A stretch of DNA of 6,520 nt from Bacteroidia bacterium (GTDB lineage: Bacteria; Bacteroidota; Bacteroidia; Bacteroidales; Dysgonomonadaceae). Below the pieces are notes generated by a model. The model did no database searches and was not told where the DNA came from. It saw only the letters and a program-made list of their open reading frames with translations. A program made the translations under genes and the position numbers. Each line of letters opens with the position of its first letter. The stretch's first letter is position 1. Where the stretch lies: positions 1 through 6,520 of the forward strand of contig JAUNRY010000124.1 of NCBI GenBank assembly GCA_030539475.1. Direction: 5' to 3'. Below, piece by piece: positions 1-6,340 of the stretch.

Positions 1-42
1 GGAAAAGAAGATGAACAACGCGCTTGTAAAAAACTTTGTCAT
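1..42 (-). CDS. 5' end of a probable exported protein gene (partial, cut by window edge)
   Basis: An ATG on the minus strand lies 22 bp after the trmN6 stop codon and opens a frame that runs off the left edge. The 14 visible residues, MTKFFTSALFIFFS, have one Lys near the start followed by a hydrophobic run. This is the beginning of a typical Sec signal peptide or lipoprotein signal. The short gap and same direction suggest co-transcription with trmN6. No Shine-Dalgarno site is visible; the upstream bases are A/T-rich, as is usual in Bacteroidota. Nothing can be said about the mature protein. A chance ATG cannot be excluded on 14 codons. Confidence 0.45.
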   Translation of the reverse strand, partial: MTKFFTSALFIFFS

Positions 43-64
43 TGCAATAATATTTTGATACTTT

Positions 65-781
65 TCACAGATAAAGGTAGAAATCCTTTACCAATTGACC
101 AAATTCAGGCGTATAAATATGGCGGTTTGATTCTATAATAAGTTTATTCCTGCAAATATTCTCCGGCATTTTCGGGCTAAACTCCAACAACACCCTCTTT
201 GCCGGGCTCGCTGGAGTGGAAAAAACCGCCGTTTCGCGCGCCAAATAAAAGCCCTCTTTTTCGGCAACAGACATTATGTTTTCCCGTTCCGGAAACGGAT
301 AAATAAGGGAAAGCTTTCCGGTTTCACTCACAAGTTTTTTGCTCAAACCAAAAAGTTCAGCAACAGAAAGTGAGTCAGCATGCCGGGCGCCGGTTCTTTT
401 GATATCGGGCGAAAGAAGAGCGTTCACAAAAAAAGGCGGGTTGGAAACAATCAAGTCAAATTTATCGGTTGCAGAAGAAACGAAATCCTCAAAAGACAAT
501 GGCAATACGCTAATTCTGTGTTTAAAACGCGAATTTTCCACATTCTCTTTCGCCTGCGAAGCCGCTTCCGGATCTATTTCCAGGGCTGTTATTTCGGCCA
601 TGTTGTTCCGCTGTGCCGCCATTAAGGCAATTAAACCCGAACCGGTTCCCACATCAAGTATCGACCGGCGATTTTCGAAATCCGCCCACGCTCCCAACAA
701 CACCCCGTCGGTGCCTACTTTCATGGCACATTTGTCGTGAAAAACGGTAAATTGCTTAAATTTAAAGTACTTGTTCCCCAT
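65..781 (-). CDS. trmN6: tRNA1(Val) (adenine(37)-N6)-methyltransferase
   Basis: This cytoplasmic class I SAM-dependent methyltransferase should transfer a methyl group to N6 of A37, next to the anticodon of tRNA1(Val). The 238-residue protein has the N-terminal family signature (FKQFTVFHDKCAMKVGTDG, residues 8-26). The SAM-binding motif I is ILDVGTGSGL (41-50), and the acidic residues E68 and D70 sit after strand 2, where the SAM ribose is held. The N6-adenine catalytic motif NPPF is at 114-117. The length is close to that of E. coli TrmN6 (YfiC), so the gene appears complete. The ATG at 781 is preferred because the conserved N-terminal signature begins only a few residues later. The gene diverges from lon across 220 bp and probably continues into the signal-peptide gene at 42-1. 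A minus-strand -7 box lies about 50 bp upstream (839-832). Related NPPF methyltransferases such as HemK/PrmC differ in their N-terminal region, so the TrmN6 call is fairly firm. Confidence 0.9.
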   Translation of the reverse strand: MGNKYFKFKQFTVFHDKCAMKVGTDGVLLGAWADFENRRSILDVGTGSGLIALMAAQRNNMAEITALEIDPEAASQAKENVENSRFKHRISVLPLSFEDFVSSATDKFDLIVSNPPFFVNALLSPDIKRTGARHADSLSVAELFGLSKKLVSETGKLSLIYPFPERENIMSVAEKEGFYLARETAVFSTPASPAKRVLLEFSPKMPENICRNKLIIESNRHIYTPEFGQLVKDFYLYL

Positions 782-818
782 AAATCAAAAAAAAGAATAT
801 TTGGCACGGAATTTGGTG

Positions 819-826
819 TATATTTG
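819..826 (+). promoter_or_regulatory. Bacteroidota-type -7 box, candidate lon promoter
   Basis: TATATTTG matches the TAnnTTTG consensus of the primary sigma factor of Bacteroidota exactly. A TTTG lies upstream at 800-803, but the 15-bp spacer is shorter than the usual 19 or so, so the -33 element is doubtful. Initiation near 832 would give a leader of about 170 nt before lon. Confidence 0.4.
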
Positions 827-831
827 AGCAT

Positions 832-839
832 CAAAAATA
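832..839 (-). promoter_or_regulatory. Bacteroidota-type -7 box, candidate trmN6 promoter
   Basis: The minus strand reads TATTTTTG here, an exact TAnnTTTG match. Initiation near 825 would leave a leader of about 44 nt before the trmN6 ATG at 781. A TTTG (855-852) lies upstream, but with only 12 bp between the boxes, so a proper -33 element is not evident. The box lies only 5 bp from the opposing lon box at 819-826. Confidence 0.35.
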
Positions 840-930
840 ATAAATTTCTGTCAAAACCCATATCTTCCTTCGAATATAACGGTTGGCAGAAAGCTACGTT
901 TTTGAAAAGCAAAACTAAAAACTAACTGTA

Positions 931-993
931 AAGCATTGGCTCATTGCATTGTTCATTCAACTAAAAGCCAATAGCCAACAGCTAAAAGCTTAC
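931..993. repeat. Degenerate heptad (AGCYAAN) and CATTG repeats upstream of lon
   Basis: From about 959 to 993 the sequence runs in imperfect 7-bp units of the form AGCYAAN: two clean units at 966-972 and 973-979, one at 980-986, and weaker flanking units. Just before it, 934-957 repeats the pentamer CATTG three times plus a partial CATT. The direct repeat CTAAAAGC occurs at 961-968 and 982-989. The array ends about 10 bp before the lon ATG and so would lie in the lon leader. It reads as non-coding, low-complexity sequence. Confidence 0.5.
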
Positions 994-1001
994 AACAAAA
1001 T

Positions 1002-3473
1002 ATGTTCCAACACAAATTATCAATGTTAACATCGGAAGAAAACGAAAGCAACGTAATATCGTTCATTGCCGGCGATTTTTTAGACGGCAGCCAAGACATC
1101 GACGAAAAATCTCTGAAAGAGAGCCTTCCGATACTGCCATTGCGTAACACCATAGTCTTTCCGGGAAGCGGCCTTCCCATTTCCGTAGGCCGGAGCAAGT
1201 CGCTCAAGCTGGTCAGAGCACTGGGCAAAAAGCATCGCTACATTGGGCTGGTCTGCCAAAAAGACACCGGTGTGGAAGAACCCGAAAAAGAAGATCTTTA
1301 TCAGATAGGAGTTATTGCCGAAGTAATCCGCGTAATTGAACTCGATAAAAACAACCTGAGCATTATTGTTCAGGCAAAGAAAAGATTCGAATGGACGGAA
1401 TTTACGCAAACCGAACCGTTTTTTACCGCCAATTACAAGATTCTGGAATTGAAAAAAGCGGAAAAAGACGACAAAGAGTTCAATGCCATCCGCGACTCCA
1501 TCCGCGACACGATGAACCAAATGCTCCACATTCTGGGAGAGCCTCCCAAGGAGTTGCTGCAAACCATCAACCACCCCACGTTTACCGACATGCTGGTGAG
1601 TTACAGCGCTACCAACCTGCCGATAGAGAACAGGGAAAAACAAGAGTTGCTGAGCATTAGCGACGAAAAAGAACAAGCCTACCGGCTGTTGATGATTCTC
1701 AACCGCGAAACACAAGTGCTGGAGTTGAAAATGAATATCCAGATGAAAACGCGCGAAGACCTTAATCAGCAGCAGAAAGAATATTTCCTGCAACAGCAGA
1801 TAAAAACCATTCAGGAAGAGCTTGGCGGAAACACCCAGCAAATAGAAATAGAGGAATTCCGAAAAAAAGGAAAAGCGAAAAAATGGAGCAAAGAAGTGGC
1901 CGAAACTTTCGAGAAAGAAGTGTCGAAACTCGAAAGGCTGCACCCGCAGTCTCCCGATTATTCGGTTCAGTTTGCTTACCTGCAAACCATTTTAGATTTG
2001 CCCTGGAACGAGTACACCAAAGACAATTTCAACCTGAAGAATGCACAAAAAACCCTCGATCGCGACCATTTTGGAATGGAAAAAGTAAAAGAGCGTATTA
2101 TTGAGCATTTGGCGGTGCTGAAGCTGAAAGGCGATTTAAAATCTCCCATTTTGTGCCTTTACGGGCCTCCCGGAGTGGGCAAGACATCTCTTGCCAAATC
2201 CGTTGCCGAAGCGCTAAACAGAAAATACGTACGCGTTTCGCTGGGTGGTTTGCACGACGAGGCTGAAATTCGCGGGCACCGCCGCACATACATCGGCGCC
2301 ATTCCCGGAAGAATCATTCAAAACATTCAAAAAGCGGGAAGCTCCAATCCGGTTTTCGTGTTGGACGAAATAGATAAAGTAGGCAGCGATTTTCGCGGCG
2401 ATCCCTCATCGGCATTGCTCGAAGTGCTTGATCCGGAACAAAATTCAACGTTCCACGACAACTACCTCTCCATCGACTACGATCTTTCCAAAATAATGTT
2501 CATTGCCACGGCCAACAGCCTCAACAACATTCCGCAGCCGCTAATCGACCGCATGGAGCTGATAAACGTTGGCGGATACATCAGCGATGAAAAGGTGGAA
2601 ATTGCCTACCGGCACCTGGTTCCCCGGCAATTGGAAAATCACGGCATAAAAAAGAAAGCTTTCAGTATTTCGAAACCCGCTTTGCTGAAAATAATCGAAG
2701 ATTACACGCGCGAATCGGGCGTGCGGGAATTAGACAAAAAAATAGCAAAAGTTATCCGTAAAATAGCCCGCAAGATTGCCGGAAACGAAGATTATCCCAA
2801 GACGCTGAAACCTGCCGACGTGAGTGATTACCTCGGCATAAAGGAGTACAGCAAAGACAAGTACCAAGGCAACGATTACGCCGGAGTGGTTACCGGCCTG
2901 GCATGGACGGCCGTGGGCGGAGAAATTCTTTTCGTGGAAAGCTCGCTCAGCCGCGGGAAAGGTTCTAAACTCACGCTCACCGGAAACCTGGGCGATGTGA
3001 TGAAAGAATCGGCCATGCTGGCCATGGAGTACATTCATGCCAACGCCGATTTACTCGATATCGACCCCGATGTATTCGAGAACTGGAACACGCACGTTCA
3101 CGTTCCCGAAGGCGCCATGCCCAAAGACGGGCCCTCGGCGGGAATCACCATGATAACATCGCTTGCATCGGCTTACACACAGCGAAAAGTGCGCAGCAAC
3201 CTGGCAATGACGGGCGAGATAACGCTTCGCGGCAAGGTGCTTCCCGTGGGCGGAATACGCGAAAAAATTCTGGCTGCCAAACGCGCCGGAATTACCGATA
3301 TTATTCTCTGCAAAGAAAACGAAAAAGACATCCTGGAAATAAAACCCGAATACGTAGAGGGATTGAACTTTCATTACGTGGAAGATGTGAAGCAGGTGCT
3401 GGACATGGCGTTGTTGAAAGACAAAGTGAAGAATCCCAAGAATTTCACCGTTCCGCCGGAAAAAGAGAAATAA
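1002..3473 (+). CDS. lon: ATP-dependent protease Lon (endopeptidase La)
   Basis: Lon is a cytosolic homohexameric AAA+ protease that unfolds and degrades damaged proteins and selected regulators. The 823-residue product is full length. The substrate-binding LON domain begins at LPILPLRN (42-49) and runs to about 240, followed by a charged coiled-coil stretch (about 240-310). The AAA+ module has Walker A GPPGVGKT (388-395), Walker B FVLDEID (452-458, D455 and E456), a sensor-1 Asn at 505 and a sensor-2 Arg at 575. The protease domain has the catalytic Ser712 in PKDGPSAG and, 43 residues later, Lys755 in GGIREK, the spacing found in E. coli Lon. I chose the ATG at 1002; an in-frame ATG at 1023 would only shorten the poorly conserved N-terminus by seven residues, and neither has a clear Shine-Dalgarno site. 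It is probably monocistronic: divergent from trmN6, with a terminator directly after the stop. Heat-shock control is common for lon, but no known heat-shock operator was recognised here. Confidence 0.97.
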   Translation: MFQHKLSMLTSEENESNVISFIAGDFLDGSQDIDEKSLKESLPILPLRNTIVFPGSGLPISVGRSKSLKLVRALGKKHRYIGLVCQKDTGVEEPEKEDLYQIGVIAEVIRVIELDKNNLSIIVQAKKRFEWTEFTQTEPFFTANYKILELKKAEKDDKEFNAIRDSIRDTMNQMLHILGEPPKELLQTINHPTFTDMLVSYSATNLPIENREKQELLSISDEKEQAYRLLMILNRETQVLELKMNIQMKTREDLNQQQKEYFLQQQIKTIQEELGGNTQQIEIEEFRKKGKAKKWSKEVAETFEKEVSKLERLHPQSPDYSVQFAYLQTILDLPWNEYTKDNFNLKNAQKTLDRDHFGMEKVKERIIEHLAVLKLKGDLKSPILCLYGPPGVGKTSLAKSVAEALNRKYVRVSLGGLHDEAEIRGHRRTYIGAIPGRIIQNIQKAGSSNPVFVLDEIDKVGSDFRGDPSSALLEVLDPEQNSTFHDNYLSIDYDLSKIMFIATANSLNNIPQPLIDRMELINVGGYISDEKVEIAYRHLVPRQLENHGIKKKAFSISKPALLKIIEDYTRESGVRELDKKIAKVIRKIARKIAGNEDYPKTLKPADVSDYLGIKEYSKDKYQGNDYAGVVTGLAWTAVGGEILFVESSLSRGKGSKLTLTGNLGDVMKESAMLAMEYIHANADLLDIDPDVFENWNTHVHVPEGAMPKDGPSAGITMITSLASAYTQRKVRSNLAMTGEITLRGKVLPVGGIREKILAAKRAGITDIILCKENEKDILEIKPEYVEGLNFHYVEDVKQVLDMALLKDKVKNPKNFTVPPEKEK

Positions 3474-3503
3474 AAAAAGCGCCGTTTGGCGCTTTTTTAT
3501 TTT
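3472..3503. terminator. Bidirectional intrinsic terminator between lon and the convergent antiporter
   Basis: GCGCC (3479-3483) pairs with GGCGC (3488-3492) around a GTTT loop. A run of seven A lies on the left and six T on the right, so both strands have a GC hairpin followed by a U-tract. It overlaps the last base pairs of the lon stop codon and lies 14 bp beyond the stop of the convergent antiporter, which suits shared termination. Confidence 0.92.
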
Positions 3504-3516
3504 TGCTATCTACAAT

Positions 3517-4452
3517 CTACACCGTTGCAAATTTAATGTAAAAATACACCAGATAAACTCCCAGGAAAATCGCTCCCTGCCAGCGTCTTATCCGTGTACC
3601 TATTTTCATAAAAAACCACAGCAACGCGCCAACGCCCACCACAAAAAGGCTATCCACAACGTTGATATCCAATGTCTCTATGGGGTAAATAAGGCCGGCA
3701 ACGCCTAAAATAAGCAGAATATTAAAAATGTTGGAACCCACCACGTTTCCAATGGCTATGTCCGATCGCTTTTTCAGTGCCGCCACCACCGATGTGGCCA
3801 GCTCCGGCATACTCGTGCCTGCCGCAATAATGGTTAAACCAATCAACGCCTCAGACATCCCCAGCTTTTGCGCGATAATTACAGCATTATCAACCAGCAA
3901 ATTAGATCCGTAAATCAAACCCACAAGCCCTGATGCAATCAGCAGAACATCAATAACCCAATGTTTATATTTCTTTATTGTTTCTTCGCCCCCGGTTTCT
4001 TTGTTTTTGTTTTTAACCGAAGTCAGAAAAAGATAAGCCAGATAAGCCACAAAAAGAAAAATAAAAATAAGAGCTTCAATGATTGATATTTTTCCGTCGA
4101 GAAACAAAACAAGAAAGAGCAACGAGGTAAGAACCATCACCGGAGTATCCAGTTTCAACAATTGGCGTTTTACTGCCAGCGGATAAATAAGCGCGGAAAT
4201 TCCTAAGATTATACCCACATTAAATAAATTCGAACCCAGAACATTGCCGATTGATATCGCGCTTTGTCCGTTCATGGCGGCTTTGACGCTCACTACCAAT
4301 TCCGGGGCGCTGGTTCCGATGGAGACAATCGTGAGCCCGATAATCAGTGGGCTTACACCCAATCGCGCCGCAAACGACGATGCGCCCGACACAAGCCATT
4401 CGGCGCCAAAATAAAGTATTGCAAGAGAAATCAACAACCAAACTACTTCCAT
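3517..4452 (-). CDS. Calcium/sodium antiporter, CaCA family (YrbG-like), downstream paralogue
   Basis: This inner-membrane exchanger should export Ca2+ against Na+ (or H+) influx. The 311-residue protein is almost entirely hydrophobic, fitting about ten transmembrane helices in two inverted halves. It carries the two family alpha repeats: GTSAPE (46-51) to GSNLFN (73-78), and GTSMPE (212-217) to GSNIFN (239-244). The glutamates E51 and E217 correspond to the cation-binding pair of archaeal NCX. A short Lys/Glu-rich cytoplasmic loop (about 146-163) joins the halves. I place the start at the ATG at 4452: a longer frame begins with TTG at 4479, but that TTG is part of a -7 promoter box, and the shorter version equals its neighbour in length (311 residues). 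It lies 67 bp downstream of a paralogue and converges on lon. Ion specificity (Ca2+, Na+, K+, H+) cannot be read from sequence. Confidence 0.92.
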   Translation of the reverse strand: MEVVWLLISLAILYFGAEWLVSGASSFAARLGVSPLIIGLTIVSIGTSAPELVVSVKAAMNGQSAISIGNVLGSNLFNVGIILGISALIYPLAVKRQLLKLDTPVMVLTSLLFLVLFLDGKISIIEALIFIFLFVAYLAYLFLTSVKNKNKETGGEETIKKYKHWVIDVLLIASGLVGLIYGSNLLVDNAVIIAQKLGMSEALIGLTIIAAGTSMPELATSVVAALKKRSDIAIGNVVGSNIFNILLILGVAGLIYPIETLDINVVDSLFVVGVGALLWFFMKIGTRIRRWQGAIFLGVYLVYFYIKFATV

Positions 4453-4476
4453 TTCATTTATACGAATAAAAAGATG

Positions 4477-4484
4477 CAAAATTA
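4477..4484 (-). promoter_or_regulatory. -7 box for the downstream antiporter
   Basis: The minus strand reads TAATTTTG, an exact TAnnTTTG match, 24 bp before the ATG at 4452. Initiation about 7 bp downstream would give a leader of roughly 18 nt. No convincing -33 TTTG is seen at the expected distance. The site suggests that the downstream antiporter can be transcribed independently of its upstream paralogue and decides against the TTG start at 4479. Confidence 0.45.
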
Positions 4485-4519
4485 AGAAAAAAATCGATTG
4501 TGCCTATCCCGCTCTCAAG

Positions 4520-5455
4520 CTAAACCAGCAACTTATAGAAAAAATACATGAAATATATGATTATTAGAATCAATCCTTCCTTTCTGTTTACGCTTCTTCC
4601 CGTTCTCATGAAAAAGAAAAGAATAAGCGTGGTAACGAGCAAATAGGCGCCGTCGAATAAATTTATCTCGGCTGTTTCTATGGGTGTTATAACTCCGGCA
4701 GTTCCCAAAATAAGCAAAATATTGAAGATGTTGGAGCCAATAACGTTGCCGATAGCAATATCGGACTGCCTCTTTAAAGCCGCCACAACCGATGTTGCCA
4801 GCTCGGGCATGCTTGTTCCGGCTGCCACAATGGTTAAACCGATAAGCGCCTCAGACATACCCCATTCACGGGCAAGTACAATGGAGTTGTTAACCAGTAA
4901 GTCCGATCCGTAAACCAGGCCAACTAATCCCACAACAATCAACGAGACATCCACAAGCCAGTGCCGGGTCATTTTAAAGCCGGATTCGGTTTTTGTCCGC
5001 TGTTTATTTTTCAGGGCTTTGTATATGATATACAACATATACGAAACAAATATTACCAAAAACAAAAAGCCCTCGAAAAAGTTGAGTTTTCCGTTGTAGA
5101 AAGTAACCAGAAACGCCACGGTAGCGATAATCATTACAGGAACATCAATTTTAAAAAGTTGATGTTTTACCAGCAAAGGATATATTAAAGCCGATATTCC
5201 CAGAATGATGCCAATATTAAACATGTTGGAGCCCACCACATTGCCTACGGCAAGCGCGCCTTGCCCCGACAATGACGACTGAATACTTACCAGCAATTCC
5301 GGCGCGCTTGTTCCGAAGGAAACAATCGTTAATCCTACAATTAGCGGGCTCACGCCCAAGCGTTGCGCCAACGACGCGCCGCCCAGCACCAGCCAATCTG
5401 CGGTAAAGTACAAAATGGCCAACGATAAAAGAATGAGTAAAACAGTAAGAATCAT
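4520..5455 (-). CDS. Calcium/sodium antiporter, CaCA family (YrbG-like), upstream paralogue
   Basis: This is a second membrane Ca2+/cation exchanger of 311 residues, clearly homologous to the gene at 3517-4452. Alpha repeat 1 runs from GTSAPE (48-53) to GSNMFN (75-80), and alpha repeat 2 from GTSMPE (213-218) to GSNIFN (240-245). E53 and E218 are the expected ion-coordinating glutamates. Across the second alpha repeat (residues 199-251 here, 198-250 in the neighbour) I count 49 of 53 identical residues. The N-terminus, the interdomain loop (about 147-165) and the last 50 residues are less alike, so the duplication is not very recent. The ATG at 5455 gives a hydrophobic first helix from residue 2. 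Both paralogues end in TAG. The gene starts 18 bp after the sigma-factor terminator hairpin and has no obvious promoter of its own, so its expression may depend on readthrough or on an unrecognised promoter. Confidence 0.93.
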   Translation of the reverse strand: MILTVLLILLSLAILYFTADWLVLGGASLAQRLGVSPLIVGLTIVSFGTSAPELLVSIQSSLSGQGALAVGNVVGSNMFNIGIILGISALIYPLLVKHQLFKIDVPVMIIATVAFLVTFYNGKLNFFEGFLFLVIFVSYMLYIIYKALKNKQRTKTESGFKMTRHWLVDVSLIVVGLVGLVYGSDLLVNNSIVLAREWGMSEALIGLTIVAAGTSMPELATSVVAALKRQSDIAIGNVIGSNIFNILLILGTAGVITPIETAEINLFDGAYLLVTTLILFFFMRTGRSVNRKEGLILIIIYFMYFFYKLLV

Positions 5456-5466
5456 CGAGTTGGGTT

Positions 5467-5498
5467 AAAATAAAAAAACCTCTTAAAAAGAGGTTTTT
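5467..5498 (-). terminator. Intrinsic terminator of the sigma-factor gene
   Basis: CCTCTT (5479-5484) pairs with AAGAGG (5488-5493) around an AAA loop, extended by five A-T pairs on each side. Read on the minus strand, it begins 19 bp after the sigma-factor stop and is followed by a T-rich tail (seven T, an A, four T). The plus strand also has a T-run after the stem, but no plus-strand gene ends nearby. Confidence 0.85.
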
Positions 5499-5517
5499 CG
5501 TGTATCTAAATCTTGTA

Positions 5518-6036
5518 TTATTCCGTATAAAATCTGAAATCTTTCAACATTTCCTGCAAGCGTTTGCGGGCAAAGAAAATGCGGCTTTTCACCGTTCCGA
5601 TGGGAAGGCCCAGGTGTTGAGCAATTTCTTCGTATTTATATCCCGAAACGTGCATGGAGAAAGGAACTTTATACTCATTGGTAAAACTGCCAATGGCTTT
5701 GTTTATTTCTTTAATGGTGTAGGCTCCGTCGGGAGTATTGAAACCTGAATCTTGCGGAAGGTTTAAGTGGTACAGGTTCTCTGTTTTGTCGATAATTGTT
5801 TGGCTTCTAACGATTTTCCGATAATTATTCACAAAAATATTGTGCATGATGGTAAAAACCCATCCCTTGAAATTTACATTTTCGTAATATTTTTCTCTGT
5901 TGTCTAAAACGCGAAGAGTTGTTTCCTGTAGCAGGTCTTTAGCATCTTCCCGATCTGCGGTTAATGTCAGCGCGAAGTTAAACATATTATCCTGCAAACC
6001 CAGTAAGCTGTTTTCGAAAGAACTTTTTGACTTCAT
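5518..6036 (-). CDS. ECF-type RNA polymerase sigma factor (sigma-70 family)
   Basis: This 172-residue protein should recruit core RNA polymerase to an alternative promoter set. Region 2 spans about 13-76, with the conserved DLLQETTLRVL segment (34-44) and the -10-binding stretch NFKGWVFTIMHNIFVNNYRK (55-74). A linker without region 3 follows. Region 4 is at about 110-164, with the helix-turn-helix YKYEEIAQHLGLPIGTVKSR (133-152) that reads the -35 element. The two-region layout and size are typical of ECF sigmas. No anti-sigma or FecR-like gene lies on the downstream side: a terminator follows at once and then an unrelated antiporter. I recall close relatives of this orphan type across Bacteroidota, but give no gene symbol because I cannot assign the subgroup. 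The ATG at 6036 is the natural start: region 2 begins a dozen residues in and A/T-rich DNA precedes it. The regulon and inducing signal are unknown. Confidence 0.93.
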   Translation of the reverse strand: MKSKSSFENSLLGLQDNMFNFALTLTADREDAKDLLQETTLRVLDNREKYYENVNFKGWVFTIMHNIFVNNYRKIVRSQTIIDKTENLYHLNLPQDSGFNTPDGAYTIKEINKAIGSFTNEYKVPFSMHVSGYKYEEIAQHLGLPIGTVKSRIFFARKRLQEMLKDFRFYTE

Positions 6037-6100
6037 AGCTTTTTTAATTTTTTGTTTGTGTTGTGTTAAAAGAATCGGCTTTTTACAGCGTCATCCTGTG

Positions 6101-6108
6101 CAAATATA
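6101..6108 (-). promoter_or_regulatory. -7 box, candidate sigma-factor gene promoter
   Basis: The minus strand reads TATATTTG, an exact TAnnTTTG match, 64 bp before the ATG at 6036. Initiation near 6094 would give a leader of about 58 nt. The region upstream is A/T-rich, but no TTTG is found at the -33 position. Confidence 0.45.
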
Positions 6109-6224
6109 ACAAGATAAATTTCTTTTTTGTTGTTTTTTCAGCAGAAAAAAGATATAAATAGTGTTAATAAACAAAGAGTATTCTTTTTTATCGCTAATAA
6201 TGAGCCTCTTGAACAAATACGTCC

Positions 6225-6243
6225 GTGGGGCATTTTTCCCCAC
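6225..6243. other. Perfect inverted repeat GTGGGG-N7-CCCCAC, possible operator
   Basis: GTGGGG (6225-6230) is the exact reverse complement of CCCCAC (6238-6243), with a T-rich 7-bp spacer. It stands out as a GC island in A/T-rich DNA. Neither side is followed by a T-run, so it is not an ordinary terminator. It lies about 120 bp upstream of the better sigma-factor -7 box and about 40 bp downstream of the weaker one at 6285-6278. It could be a protein-binding site or part of a leader RNA. Confidence 0.35.
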
Positions 6244-6277
6244 ATAACTTATAAGAAATATCTATAACCATTCCTCA

Positions 6278-6285
6278 CAAATTTA
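6278..6285 (-). promoter_or_regulatory. Second, weaker candidate -7 box upstream of the sigma factor
   Basis: The minus strand reads TAAATTTG, another exact TAnnTTTG match, but it lies 242 bp before the ATG and lacks a -33 TTTG. In A/T-rich DNA such matches arise by chance, so support is weak. If active, its transcript would include the GTGGGG/CCCCAC hairpin in the leader. Confidence 0.2.
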
Positions 6286-6340
6286 CCATTGTAATAATTT
6301 CGTAACATTGTTATCAGATAAAAAATTATCCGTAAGAGAA

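Noticed and set aside
1..138. Plus-strand frame open from the left edge to a TAA at about 138
   Set aside because: It lies antisense to the conserved end of trmN6, shows no recognisable domain, and competes with a better signal-peptide start on the minus strand.
737..925. 62-codon plus-strand frame spanning the trmN6 start and the intergenic region
   Set aside because: It overlaps the coding start of trmN6 antisense, lacks any recognisable motif, and contains both candidate -7 boxes; best read as chance.
953..1228. 91-codon minus-strand frame over the lon start
   Set aside because: Its last residues are only the translation of the heptad repeat, and the rest is antisense to the conserved LON domain.
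1080..1985. 301-codon minus-strand frame inside lon
   Set aside because: Long, but antisense to a fully conserved Lon sequence and rich in Phe and Leu from complementing Lys/Glu codons; a shadow of lon.
4453..4479. TTG start giving a nine-residue longer antiporter
   Set aside because: The TTG forms part of a -7 promoter box, the ATG at 4452 follows 24 bp later, and the shorter protein matches its paralogue in length.
6173..6190. AAAGA/TCTTT hairpin followed by T residues
   Set aside because: A five-pair stem with only one G-C pair is too weak for a terminator and no plus-strand gene ends before it.
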